Numbered from the stretch's first letter, positions 1 to 7,106 are shown. The stretch: 8,443 nt of DNA from Collinsella aerofaciens (GCA_905213725.1 CAJMJM010000079.1:1-8443); one strand, 5' to 3'. Translations and numbers: made by a program. Notes: generated by a model not told the origin, from the sequence alone.

Positions 1-2191
1 GGCCGGGGGTGTCGGCGCCGGTGGTCGCGGGGGTGGTGGGCGGCGTGGTTGGCGGTGTGGTGGTTTCCTCTTCGTCCTCGTTCTCGTCCTTGTCGTCGTT
101 CTCCGTCTTCTTGGAGTTGTTGGTGCCGTAGAACTTCCAGACGCTGTTGTTCTTGTAGGTGGGCGCCGTTCCGGTCGCAAACTCCTCGCGCTCGGTACCG
201 GTCAGAACGGTGTTCATAAACCGCTTAAAGACAGGCAGGTTGGTGCTGTCGCCCAGCAGGTCTGTGCCGTATTTTTGGATGGGGATCTCGCCCGCGGAAT
301 AGCCGGTCCACAGGGCGCACGCCAGCTGCGGGGTATAGCCGCAGAACCACAGGTTGGTGGTGTTGTCGGTGGTGCCCGTCTTGCCGGCATAGGGCTGGTT
401 GACGCTCAGGGCACCGGCAGCACCCGTACCGCCGCCCTGCATGACGCCGGACAGATCATCGGTGACCGCGGCGGCCTCGCCCTCGGTAAGCACCTGTGAG
501 GGATTGTCGGTGTGCTGGTACAGCACCGAACCGGTACGAGAGTCAATCTCGGTGATGGCGATCGGCTGGCGATAGTAGCCGCCGTTGGCAAACGTCGCGT
601 AGGCGGCGGCCATCTCGAGCGGCGAGATCGAGCCGGTGCCGAGCGTCATGACGGGAACGTCCTCGATGTTGTCCTTGGCGGGGTCGATGCCGAGCTTTTT
701 GACGAGCGAGATGATCTTGCTGTTGCCGACGGCTTCCGCCACCTGGATGTAGCCGGTGTTGGAGGAGTATGCCGTCGCCTGCTTAAGCGTGATGTTGCCA
801 TAGCTATGCTTGGCGTAGTTTTGGACCTCGGTCGTGGTGCCCTTGGCCTTGAGCGGCGAGTTGCAGTTGAGGGTGACGTTGGGGTTCATGCCGTTTTGGA
901 TGGCAGTTGCCAGTGTAAAGGCCTTAAAGGTGGAGCCGACGGGACGCTTGGCCGTGGCATGGTTTACGTGGTTCTCGTCGGCGTTGTAGTCGTAGCCGCC
1001 CACCATGCACTTGATGTAGCCGGTCTTGGGATCGACGACGACCATGCCCATGTCCAGGCCGTCGAGCGAGAGCGTGTCGAGCTGCTCGCGAACGGCATTC
1101 TCTGCCACCTGCTGCATCGTGGGGTCGATGGTGGTCTTGACGGTCAGGCCGCCCTTAAAGAGCACGTCGGTCGAGAACTCCTGCTCCAGCAGCTGCTTAA
1201 CATAGGCGACAAAGTAGGGCTGCGAGTATACGTCGACGCCGCTGCCCGAAATCTCGGTCACGTTGAGGGTGATGGGCTCGGCCTGTGCGGCATCGTGTTC
1301 CTCCTGCGTGATGTGGCCCAGGCGCAACATGTTGTCGAGGACCTTGTTGCGACGGGACAGCGCTAGGTCGGGGTTGACCGTGGGGTCGTACTGCGAGGGC
1401 GAGTTGGGAAGGCCGATGAGCAGCGCGGCCTCGCTGAGGGTGAGATCGGCGGCGCTCTTGGACAGATAGGTCTCGGCTGCGGCCTCGATGCCGTAGGCAC
1501 CGTGGCCGTAATAGATGGTGTTGAGGTACATCATGAGGATCTCGTCTTTGGAGTACATGTCCTCCATCTTTACGGCGATGTAGGCCTCGCGCACCTTACG
1601 CTCGATGGTCGAGTCGAACTGCTCCTCCTGCAGGATGGTGTTGCGCACCAGCTGCTGGGTGATAGTCGAGGCGCCTTCGTGCCCGCCGCCGAGGGTTGCC
1701 ACCGCAGCACGCGCGATACCCCACAGGTCGATACCGCCGTGCTCGTAGAAGCGCTCGTCCTCGACGTCAACGGTGCCCTGTAGCACGTAGGGGGAGACCT
1801 TGTCCTTGGTGATGGACTTGCGGTTTTGCGTGTAGAAGCTCGCGATCTTGTTGCCGTTGCAGTCGACGATCTCGGTGGGCTCGCTCACCAGATACGCGTT
1901 GGCGTCGGTGTAGTCGGGCAGATCGGACAGCCAGCGGTTGACGTTGCCGCCCATGCCGCTGCCAAATGCCCCGCCCGCAATCAGCAAAAAGCCCAAGAAC
2001 GAGAGCAGGATTATGGGCAGGGCATGCGTCTTTGATCGGCGGCGTCCCTGTCGTTGGCGAGGACCCTTATATTGACCTCCAGGTATGTCGTGCCGGACGG
2101 CGGATGTGCCGTCGGGGCAGGATGGACATAAGTTATTACACGATAAACCAAACGGGGCGCGCGAGGCCTCGTGTATGCTGGAAGACGGCAT
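1..2191 (-). CDS. Class A penicillin-binding protein (PBP1A type), C-terminus cut by window edge
   Basis: Bifunctional peptidoglycan synthase: an N-terminal GT51 glycosyltransferase polymerises lipid II and a C-terminal transpeptidase cross-links stem peptides outside the membrane. The minus frame is open from 2191 to base 1 (730 codons). Numbering from the ATG at 2191, a basic cytoplasmic stretch (RQRQGRRRSK, about 45-54) precedes one membrane helix (about 57-74). GT51 motifs follow: EDERFYEHGG near 142, GASTITQQ near 173 and EILMMYLNTIYYGHGAYG after it. Transpeptidase motifs are GSTFK (catalytic Ser, near 419), SSN in YSSNTGY (near 474) and KTG in GKTGTT (near 599). The visible end is an acidic then Thr/Pro-rich tail (ENDDKDENEDEEE, then TTPPTTP repeats), usual for Gram-positive class A PBPs. 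All catalytic motifs are intact. The start is uncertain: 2191 is the only ordinary start codon upstream of the membrane helix, but it has no Shine-Dalgarno and lies only 39 bp from the divergent gene. Homology is certain; the 5' end is not. Confidence 0.93.
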   Translation of the reverse strand, partial: MPSSSIHEASRAPFGLSCNNLCPSCPDGTSAVRHDIPGGQYKGPRQRQGRRRSKTHALPIILLSFLGFLLIAGGAFGSGMGGNVNRWLSDLPDYTDANAYLVSEPTEIVDCNGNKIASFYTQNRKSITKDKVSPYVLQGTVDVEDERFYEHGGIDLWGIARAAVATLGGGHEGASTITQQLVRNTILQEEQFDSTIERKVREAYIAVKMEDMYSKDEILMMYLNTIYYGHGAYGIEAAAETYLSKSAADLTLSEAALLIGLPNSPSQYDPTVNPDLALSRRNKVLDNMLRLGHITQEEHDAAQAEPITLNVTEISGSGVDVYSQPYFVAYVKQLLEQEFSTDVLFKGGLTVKTTIDPTMQQVAENAVREQLDTLSLDGLDMGMVVVDPKTGYIKCMVGGYDYNADENHVNHATAKRPVGSTFKAFTLATAIQNGMNPNVTLNCNSPLKAKGTTTEVQNYAKHSYGNITLKQATAYSSNTGYIQVAEAVGNSKIISLVKKLGIDPAKDNIEDVPVMTLGTGSISPLEMAAAYATFANGGYYRQPIAITEIDSRTGSVLYQHTDNPSQVLTEGEAAAVTDDLSGVMQGGGTGAAGALSVNQPYAGKTGTTDNTTNLWFCGYTPQLACALWTGYSAGEIPIQKYGTDLLGDSTNLPVFKRFMNTVLTGTEREEFATGTAPTYKNNSVWKFYGTNNSKKTENDDKDENEDEEETTTPPTTPPTTPATTGADTPG
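2066..2080 (-). promoter_or_regulatory. Strong Shine-Dalgarno followed by AAG, possible true or former PBP start
   Basis: On the minus strand GGAGGT (2080-2075) is followed by six bases (CAATAT) and then AAG (2068-2066), in frame with the penicillin-binding protein. A start here would give a protein beginning GPRQRQGRRRSKTHALP directly before the membrane helix, a typical short cytoplasmic tail. The codon is AAG rather than ATG, so this could be a mutated start, a base error or a chance Gly-Gly codon pair. The in-frame ATA at 2086-2084 is another non-standard candidate. Confidence 0.35.
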
Positions 2192-2230
2192 TTTTCAGAG
2201 TGAATGCATACCTTGGTAAGGAGTTTGCCG
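2122..2230. promoter_or_regulatory. Divergent control region between PBP and U32 genes
   Basis: Bases 2125-2152 are distinctly AT-rich (CATAAGTTATTACACGATAA and on) within a GC-rich window, as expected for promoter DNA serving the two divergent genes. TGTAAT on the minus strand (2141-2136) and TATGCT on the plus strand (2174-2179) resemble -10 boxes, but neither has a convincing -35 at the right distance. If this is the promoter region for the penicillin-binding protein, its start must lie below about 2110, against the ATG at 2191. Confidence 0.3.
2218..2223 (+). promoter_or_regulatory. Ribosome binding site that fixes the U32 start at 2231
   Basis: AAGGAG lies 7 bases before the ATG at 2231. 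The in-frame ATG at 2204 has no such site and would put the Shine-Dalgarno inside the gene, so 2231 is preferred. Confidence 0.75.
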
Positions 2231-4189
2231 ATGGCGATTCGGGCGATGGGGCCGAGCGGACAACACAAGACTGGATTGGATGCTGCCGGTGCGGCGCTGC
2301 CCGAGCTGCTGGCGCCGGCGGGCGGGCTCGACCAGATGTTTGCGGCCATCGCCGCGGGCGCCGATGCCATCTATGCGGGGTTGGGCGGCTTTAACGCCCG
2401 TGTGAGTGCGCACGGTTTTACCGACGACGAGTTTGCGCGCGGCTGCGCCGTGGCGCATGCCCATGGCGTGCGTGTGTACGTGACGCTCAACGTGTTCGTG
2501 TTTGACGATGAGTTGTCCGACGCGGTGGCGTTGGGAGCTCATGCACTGGAGCTGGGCGCCGATGCTCTGATTGTCGCCGATGCCGGGCTGGCCTGCGCGC
2601 TGCGCGCGGCGATTCCCGGGGTCGAGATTCACCTGTCCACGCAGGCGGGCGTTCATAGCGAAGGCGCCGTGCGACTTGCCGCCGATGAGCTGGGGGTCGA
2701 GCGCGTGACGACGGCACGCGAGCTGACGGTCGACGAGATTGCGGCGCTATGTGCCACGGGCGTGCCCATCGAGGTATTCTGCCACGGTGCGATTTGCATC
2801 GGCTATTCGGGGGCGTGCGAGTTCTCGGCCCTGCGGCGTGGGCGCTCGGCGATGCGCGGCGACTGCACGCAGCCGTGCCGTCTGGCGTACGACCTGGTGG
2901 ACGAGGCGGGGCAGAGCGTTGTCGCCGTCGAGGGAGATCGCCTGCTGTGCCCGCGCGACTATCTGGGTATTGCACATCTGCCCGAGCTTGTAGATGCCGG
3001 CGTGGCGTCGCTCAAGATCGAGGGGCGCATGAAGAACCCCGATTACGTATTCAACGTGGTGCGGGTGTGGCGCCGGGCACTCGATATGCTGTACGACGGC
3101 GCGTGGGACCCCGGTGCCGTGGAAGAGCTTGAGCGCGAGCTGGGAAGGTCGTTTAACCGTGGGTTTACCGATGCGTACCTGCGAGGGCGTTCGGGTGCCG
3201 AGCTGATGAGCTTTGAGCGTGCGATTAACCAGGGCGTGCGCGTGGGGCGCTTGGTCGCTGTGGGCCACGAAGAGGTGACCGTTGAGCTCGACGCCGCCGT
3301 GGCGGCGGGTGACACGCTCGAGATCCGGTTTTATCCGGGTGCCGACGCGCGTCCCGATGTGCCCAAGCGCTGGCCGCAGGTGCCCTGTCCGGTGGATGCC
3401 GCAGCGGGGGAGCGCGTCGTCGTGCATTGCAAGCGTAAGGTTGACACGGGCTGCGAGGTGTACCTGATTCGCAGCGCCGGCGTGTTGGATCAGACGGCGG
3501 CGGTGTTGGAGCGCATGCGGGCCGAGGCGGATGCGATTGCGCCCGTTGCGCGTGCCGTTGAGGTGCTGCCCTTTGAGGACGTTGCGGTGGATGGCGGTGC
3601 GTCCACGGAGTTGGTGGAGTGCGCGGTTCCCACTCGCATGGTTTTTGCTTGGCAGCTGATGGATGCCGACACGCGCGGAGAACTTGATTTGTCCGACGCC
3701 GTTGTGGTGCTTGACGAGGTGTGCCGCACGGGTGACGCTGACTGGACCCGCTCACTGATACAGCGTGCCGGGCGCGTCGTCTGCCGCAACCTGGGACAGG
3801 TGGTGATCGCTCGCGAGCTGGGCGTGACGTTTGACGTGGCGGCGCCGGTGTTCTGCGCGAATCGGGCCACGCTTACCTGGCTGCGCGGACTCGGTGCGGG
3901 GCGGGTGTGCTTGCCGGCGGAGTTGCTCGGCAATGATGCGGAGCGTATTGCCGAACTGGCCGCTGAACCCGGCGTCTTGGGTCCGGTCGACGCCGACCGT
4001 CCCGAGCTTATGGTGTGCGAGCACTGCCTGCTGACCGCCGAGGGCGTCTGCGCCACCGATGCGACGGGACAGGTTCGTTGCCGCGACTGCTTGCGTCGTC
4101 GGCAGGTACGCTATCTGGTCGAGCGTGACGGTACACGTCTGCCAGTTGCCATTGACGCATGCGGCAGGACGAGGATTTTCCTGTCGTAG
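2231..4189 (+). CDS. U32-family protein, RNA-hydroxylase-like (RlhA/TrhP branch)
   Basis: 652 aa from the ATG at 2231. The family is named peptidase U32, but characterised bacterial members (TrhP, RlhA, UbiU/UbiV) act in oxygen-independent hydroxylation of tRNA, 23S rRNA or ubiquinone precursors and use Fe-S clusters. The N-terminal barrel opens with ELLAPAGG (25-32) and GADAIYAG (43-50). The U32 signature EVFCHGAICIGYSGAC spans 181-196, followed by MRGDCTQPCR (208-217), CPRDY (240-244) and SLKIEGRMK (260-268). Cys189, Cys196, Cys212 (or 216) and Cys240 are the best candidates for cluster ligands; the 189/196 spacing matches the pair known in UbiU. The long C-terminal half (about 330-652) makes it larger than the 400-450-aa TrhP type and closer to RlhA in length. 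It ends with a cysteine-rich segment: C596, C599, C607, C617, C620. It may be co-expressed with tyrS, 96 bp downstream, although tyrS has its own candidate promoter. The exact RNA substrate cannot be read from sequence. Confidence 0.88.
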   Translation: MAIRAMGPSGQHKTGLDAAGAALPELLAPAGGLDQMFAAIAAGADAIYAGLGGFNARVSAHGFTDDEFARGCAVAHAHGVRVYVTLNVFVFDDELSDAVALGAHALELGADALIVADAGLACALRAAIPGVEIHLSTQAGVHSEGAVRLAADELGVERVTTARELTVDEIAALCATGVPIEVFCHGAICIGYSGACEFSALRRGRSAMRGDCTQPCRLAYDLVDEAGQSVVAVEGDRLLCPRDYLGIAHLPELVDAGVASLKIEGRMKNPDYVFNVVRVWRRALDMLYDGAWDPGAVEELERELGRSFNRGFTDAYLRGRSGAELMSFERAINQGVRVGRLVAVGHEEVTVELDAAVAAGDTLEIRFYPGADARPDVPKRWPQVPCPVDAAAGERVVVHCKRKVDTGCEVYLIRSAGVLDQTAAVLERMRAEADAIAPVARAVEVLPFEDVAVDGGASTELVECAVPTRMVFAWQLMDADTRGELDLSDAVVVLDEVCRTGDADWTRSLIQRAGRVVCRNLGQVVIARELGVTFDVAAPVFCANRATLTWLRGLGAGRVCLPAELLGNDAERIAELAAEPGVLGPVDADRPELMVCEHCLLTAEGVCATDATGQVRCRDCLRRRQVRYLVERDGTRLPVAIDACGRTRIFLS

Positions 4190-4208
4190 GTGCTGCGTCG
4201 CGTCAGTT

Positions 4209-4217
4209 TGTTATCAT
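4209..4217 (+). promoter_or_regulatory. Candidate extended -10 promoter of tyrS
   Basis: TGTTATCAT fits the extended -10 pattern TGnTATAAT with one mismatch. No good -35 is visible 17 bases upstream, which is tolerated by extended -10 promoters. Transcription would begin near 4224 and give a leader of about 60 nt. It lies in the only AT-rich part of the gap between the U32 gene and tyrS. Confidence 0.45.
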
Positions 4218-4237
4218 AAGAGAGTTTATGGACTTCC

Positions 4238-4264
4238 AGCACCGCCGTTTTCGGCGAGGGTGCT
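4238..4264 (+). other. Hairpin in the tyrS leader
   Basis: AGCACC (4238-4243) pairs with GGTGCT (4259-4264), and GCCG (4244-4247) pairs with CGGC (4252-4255) around a TTTT loop; GAG (4256-4258) is bulged. The stem ends 8 bases before the Shine-Dalgarno. No U-tract follows, so it is not a standard terminator. The 3' arm overlaps a 10-bp palindrome, TGCTATAGCA (4261-4270). It may affect mRNA stability or initiation, or be neutral. Confidence 0.45.
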
Positions 4265-4285
4265 ATAGCAAAAGGAGGATACCCA

Positions 4286-5497
4286 ATGCTGTCTGTTGAC
4301 GAGCAAATGCGTATCATCACCTCGGGCGCCGCGCAGATCGTTCCCGAGGCCGACCTTCGCAAGAAGCTTGAGAAGGGCGAGCCCCTCAACATCAAGCTCG
4401 GCGTCGACCCCACCAGCCCCGACCTGCACCTGGGCCACGCCGTGCCGCTGCGCAAGATGCGTCAGTTCCAGGACCTGGGCCACAACGTCACCCTCATCAT
4501 CGGCAACGGTACCGCGTTGATTGGCGACCCTTCGGGCAAGAATTCCACCCGTCCGCAGCTTTCGCAGGAGCAGATCGAGGCCAATGCCGAGACCTACGTG
4601 AGCCAGGCCATGAAGATCCTGGATCCCGAGAAGACCACCATCGTGCACAACGGTGACTGGATCCTTTCGATGGATCTGGCCGGTCTGCTGCAGGTGTGCT
4701 CCAAGTTCACCGTCGCCCGCATCCTCGAGCGCGACGACTTTACCAAGCGCTACCAGTCTCAGACGCCGATCGCCCTGCATGAGTTCCTGTATCCCGTGAT
4801 GCAGGCTTTCGACTCCGTGCAGATCAAGGCCGACGTCGAGATGGGCGGCACCGATCAGCTCTTCAACCTGCTCGCTGGCCGTGAGCTCATGGAGAAGATG
4901 GGCATGGAGCCGCAGATCGCGCTCACCATGCCGCTGCTCGAGGGCACCGATGGCGTGCGCAAGATGTCCAAGTCCTATGGCAACTACATCGGCCTGACCG
5001 ACGCTCCCAAGGATATGTTCGGCAAGACCATGTCCATCCCCGATGAGATGATCGGCAAGTACTACCGCCTGGCGAGCTCGCTCACCCCGGCCGAGGTCGA
5101 CAAGATCGACGCTGCCCTGGCCGATGGTTCTGCCGACCCCTACGAGCTCAAGCGCGCTCTGGGTCGCGACCTGTGCGACACCTACCACGGCGTCGGTGCC
5201 GGCGACGAGGCTCAGGCCGAGTTCGACCGCGTGTTCAAGGAGGGCCAGCTTGCCGACTTCCCCGAGAAGCACGTTGAGCTGACCGTCAACGACGAGGGCC
5301 AGATCTACCTCGCAGGCCTGCTTAAGGACCTGGGCCTTTCGGCGAGCGCCGGCCAGGCCCGTCGCGACATTGACGGTGGCGGCGTCAAGATCAACGGCAA
5401 GGCGGTGGCTCCCAAGAGCTATAACATCGATCCCAGCGCCCTCAAGCTGGGCGACACCCTCTCCGTAGGCAAGCGCAAGGGCTTTAAGTTGGTCTAA
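4286..5497 (+). CDS. tyrS: Tyrosyl-tRNA synthetase (KMSKS type)
   Basis: Cytoplasmic class I aminoacyl-tRNA synthetase that activates tyrosine with ATP and charges tRNA-Tyr; it normally acts as a homodimer. It is 403 aa, full length for the family. The HIGH-class motif is HLGH at 48-51, within PDLHLGHAVPL. The ATP/tyrosine-pocket segment GNGTALIGDPSGKN is at 73-86, EMGGTDQLFN at 185-194, and KMSKS at 226-230. The C-terminal S4 RNA-binding domain covers about 338-402 (GLSASAGQARRDI, then GGGVKINGK). The KMSKS form, rather than the KFGKT of the E. coli-type enzyme, places it with the TyrZ-like clade. The start is secure: AAAGGAGG (4271-4278) is 7 bases before the ATG. A terminator follows 27 bp after the stop codon. 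Strong codon bias towards C/G-ending codons fits a highly expressed gene and creates a long spurious antisense reading frame. No T-box leader is present. Confidence 0.97.
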   Translation: MLSVDEQMRIITSGAAQIVPEADLRKKLEKGEPLNIKLGVDPTSPDLHLGHAVPLRKMRQFQDLGHNVTLIIGNGTALIGDPSGKNSTRPQLSQEQIEANAETYVSQAMKILDPEKTTIVHNGDWILSMDLAGLLQVCSKFTVARILERDDFTKRYQSQTPIALHEFLYPVMQAFDSVQIKADVEMGGTDQLFNLLAGRELMEKMGMEPQIALTMPLLEGTDGVRKMSKSYGNYIGLTDAPKDMFGKTMSIPDEMIGKYYRLASSLTPAEVDKIDAALADGSADPYELKRALGRDLCDTYHGVGAGDEAQAEFDRVFKEGQLADFPEKHVELTVNDEGQIYLAGLLKDLGLSASAGQARRDIDGGGVKINGKAVAPKSYNIDPSALKLGDTLSVGKRKGFKLV

Positions 5498-5524
5498 CGA
5501 GCGAGTTGACCTCACAAGTGCAAT

Positions 5525-5559
5525 AAGGCCGCAGCCGGGAATCCCGACTGCGGCCTTTT
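5525..5559 (+). terminator. Rho-independent terminator of tyrS
   Basis: AAGGCCGCAG (5525-5534) pairs perfectly with CTGCGGCCTT (5548-5557). The stem continues inward with CGGG/CCCG (5536-5539/5543-5546) around AAT after one C-A mismatch. A T-run follows (5556-5559). Confidence 0.92.
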
Positions 5560-5560
5560 A

Positions 5561-5588
5561 GTTACGCGGTTTTACCAAACCGCGTAAC
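5561..5588. repeat. Perfect 12-bp palindrome with 4-base loop
   Basis: GTTACGCGGTTT (5561-5572) and AAACCGCGTAAC (5577-5588) are exact inverse complements around TACC. It starts one base after the tyrS terminator. It lacks a following T-run, so it is not obviously a terminator on either strand; a protein-binding palindrome or a mobile repeat are possible. Confidence 0.8.
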
Positions 5589-5601
5589 GGCTCGACGCTG
5601 C

Positions 5602-5701
5602 AAACCCGCCAGAGCGGCAATCTGCCTTTCAACTTCGGCGGCATGACCAAAAGGTCAATGCCGCCTCGTTTCAAGGCACCTTGCTCGCTCTGGCGGGTTT
5701 T
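5602..5701. repeat. Roughly 100-nt nested hairpin element of unknown role
   Basis: The outer stem is 15 perfect base pairs: 5602-5616 (AAACCCGCCAGAGCG) with 5686-5700. A middle stem GCCTT/AAGGC (5624-5628/5673-5677) follows. The inner stem pairs GGCGGCAT (5637-5644) with ATGCCGCC (5658-5665), with one bulged A, and GACC/GGTC (5645-5648/5653-5656) around AAAA. On the plus strand the structure ends in TTTT (5698-5701), so it could act as a terminator, but it is far larger than needed. A structured small RNA, a REP-like repeat or a non-autonomous element are alternatives. There is no open reading frame of note. The first IS element begins about 6 bp to the right. Confidence 0.7.
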
Positions 5702-5708
5702 CGCTCAT

Positions 5709-5721
5709 ATGACCCAATCCG
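5709..5721 (+). repeat. Terminal/subterminal inverted repeat, RE copy
   Basis: ATGACCCAATCCG, exact inverse complement of 7217-7229. Beyond it, the outside bases on the two sides (AGCG read outward) also match after a three-base offset. Confidence 0.85.
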
Positions 5722-5722
5722 C

Positions 5723-5728
5723 TGTCAA
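5723..5728 (-). promoter_or_regulatory. Outward -35 box (TTGACA) at RE of element 1
   Basis: TTGACA reads outwards through the end on the minus strand. In a circularised element it would sit 17-18 bases upstream of TATGAC in the left end, forming a junction promoter for the transposase, as known for this family. Element 2 has the same box at 7312-7307. Confidence 0.55.
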
Positions 5729-5738
5729 GAGCCACAAT

Positions 5739-5774
5739 GGCCCCGCCGACCGCTTGCAATCGGTCGGCGGGGCC
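5739..5774 (-). other. 14-bp GC hairpin closing the non-coding end of element 1
   Basis: GGCCCCGCCGACCG (5739-5752) and CGGTCGGCGGGGCC (5761-5774) pair perfectly around an 8-base loop. It lies between the guide-RNA region and the outward -35. Element 2 has a hairpin of different sequence at the same place, so the stem itself appears to be selected. It may end the guide RNA or insulate the element from read-through. Confidence 0.8.
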
Positions 5775-5984
5775 TGCCGTTGAACCCGTCCCGGTCCGCC
5801 CCCGGCATGTCGTCGACGCCTTCGGCTCAGTCTCATATCCGCGGATACCGTTCTGCCGGCCCGCACTCCATTCCTTCGGCGGGGTTCCCCAAGTCTGTCG
5901 AGGCGCATGCGGAGGGCTCCGCGCGCACAGCGAAATAGGGGGTATCCCCGAAGGCCGCCCGGCTCGCCGGGACGGGGGCCATGT
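5775..5984 (-). ncRNA. Probable seekRNA/bridge-RNA region of element 1
   Basis: This is about 210 bp of non-coding DNA downstream of the transposase stop. In IS1111-group elements this region encodes the guide RNA that pairs with donor ends and target. Blocks conserved with element 2 (minus-strand sense) include GCGGATAT, ACTG, GCGTCG, GACRYGCCG and GACGGGTT, in the same order and similar spacing. Visible structures are a stem-loop with GCGGA/TCCGC arms (5906-5920) inside longer pairing, and CCGGCA/TGCCGG enclosing the guide-bearing loop. The minus-strand word ATATGAG (5838-5832) equals the RE junction (5710-5704). RNA ends cannot be fixed by eye. Confidence 0.72.
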
Positions 5985-7106
5985 CTATTCCGCGCCCTCC
6001 CGGCACATCATGCCGAGGGCCCAGAGCCACCTCACGAGCTCGGCCGCGGTGGCCGCGTTGGCCTTCGCCGCGGGCATGCCGCGGGCGAGCATCTCCTCGC
6101 GCCGCCGCAGGAGCCGCTCGGACCCCTTCCTCCCGTGCATCCTTATCTCGAGGGGCACGCCCGTGTCCCTCGGCATGAGCTTCGGCTGGTGCCGTGCCGC
6201 GGCGTAGCACCATGAACCCTCAACGGCCAGCTTCCTCACGAGCGCGTTGCCCGCACCGCTGATGCCTCCGAGCCGCACGGAGCCGCCACTCGACCTCTGA
6301 CTCGGCGCGAGGCCGAAATAGGCCGTGACCTGCCTTCCGGAACGGAACCTCGTGAAGTCGCCGACCTCGGCCGAGAAGGCCGCGGCCAGCGCGAAGGCGC
6401 AGCCCTTGATCGACTGGAGGGCGGCCACCTCCGCGGCGATCGGGCTGGCATCCGCGGCGGCCCTGTACTCGGAGAGCAGGTCCGCCCGGGCCTCCGCCGC
6501 GGCCTCGGCCTCGTTCCTCAGGGCGGCGAGCGTCCGAACCCCGCCATCGTCCTCCGGCCTGACCTTGTCGAGCCACCTCAGGAAGTCGTAGGTCCAGTAC
6601 TTCCTCGGGTTGCCGGCGGGCGTGGTGCCGCCGTAGACGAACCCGCGCTTTCCGAGGAAGGCGAGCAGCCGCTGCTTGGCGGTCGCCAGGCGCGCGGTCG
6701 CCCCGTCGTAGGCGCCGGCGAGGTCCCTGATGCCTTCGACCTCGGGGGAGGGGACCCATACGGGGGAGATGTCGTGGGCGAGTATCGCCTTGGCCATCCT
6801 GGCGGCGTCGTTCCTGTCGTTCTTGGAGGCCGAGTCGGCGGCCGACCTGGGGATCTTCGAGACCGCGGCGACGACGCACTCGACGCCGAGCCCGGCGAGC
6901 TCCCTTTGCGGGGCGAAGCCGAGGTAGCCGCTCTCGTAGGCCGCGAGCGACGGCCCGGGGAACCCATCCATCCACCCGGCGATCTCGCCCCAGGGGTTGC
7001 CGGGGAACCTCCTCGTCACGGCCTCGCCGGTGTCCGCGTCGAGGGCGCAGACGGTGGTCGACCTCAGGTGGACGTCCATCCCGAACGCGGTAGAATACTT
7101 TGGCAT
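5985..7106 (-). CDS. IS110-family DEDD transposase (element 1)
   Basis: 373-aa recombinase that, together with its guide RNA, excises the element as a circle and inserts it at a guide-matched site. The N-terminal RuvC-like domain shows the DEDD set: Asp11 (FGMDVH), Glu58 (AAYESGYLGF), and Asp97 and Asp100 (SKNDRNDAARMAKA). A helical region (about 120-225, with KQRLLAFLGKRGFVY) leads to the C-terminal transposase domain: LQSIKGCAFALAAAFSAEVG (230-249), AYFGLAPSQRSSGG (262-275) and GISGAGNALVRK (281-292). The catalytic Ser of this domain is expected among these conserved serines but I cannot assign it. The start is supported by GGGAGG (7117-7112), 5 bases before the ATG. No frameshift or internal stop is seen. 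It is clearly homologous to the partial transposase at 7611 but diverged. Confidence 0.93.
   Translation of the reverse strand: MPKYSTAFGMDVHLRSTTVCALDADTGEAVTRRFPGNPWGEIAGWMDGFPGPSLAAYESGYLGFAPQRELAGLGVECVVAAVSKIPRSAADSASKNDRNDAARMAKAILAHDISPVWVPSPEVEGIRDLAGAYDGATARLATAKQRLLAFLGKRGFVYGGTTPAGNPRKYWTYDFLRWLDKVRPEDDGGVRTLAALRNEAEAAAEARADLLSEYRAAADASPIAAEVAALQSIKGCAFALAAAFSAEVGDFTRFRSGRQVTAYFGLAPSQRSSGGSVRLGGISGAGNALVRKLAVEGSWCYAAARHQPKLMPRDTGVPLEIRMHGRKGSERLLRRREEMLARGMPAAKANAATAAELVRWLWALGMMCREGAE

Noticed and set aside
512..1366. 284-codon plus-strand open frame within the PBP region
   Set aside because: The minus frame holds every GT51 and transpeptidase motif; the plus translation is a low-information Val/Leu/Gly/Asp-rich shadow.
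1966..2394. 142-codon plus-strand frame across the divergent region
   Set aside because: It overlaps the coding N-terminus of the PBP and the start of the U32 gene, with no ribosome site or motif.
4190..4285. T-box riboswitch upstream of tyrS
   Set aside because: The gap is only 96 bp, with no specifier loop, no T-box sequence and no terminator/antiterminator pair.
4226..5515. 429-codon open frame antisense to tyrS
   Set aside because: It mirrors tyrS codon by codon. Strong G/C third-base bias keeps the opposite frame open, and the translation shows no family motifs.
5561..5701. CRISPR array
   Set aside because: The repeats are inverted arms of single hairpins, not direct repeats with regular spacers.
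5681..5938. 85-codon plus-strand frame across the hairpin and RE of element 1
   Set aside because: It crosses the IS boundary and the GC hairpin, lacks a ribosome site, and resembles no family.
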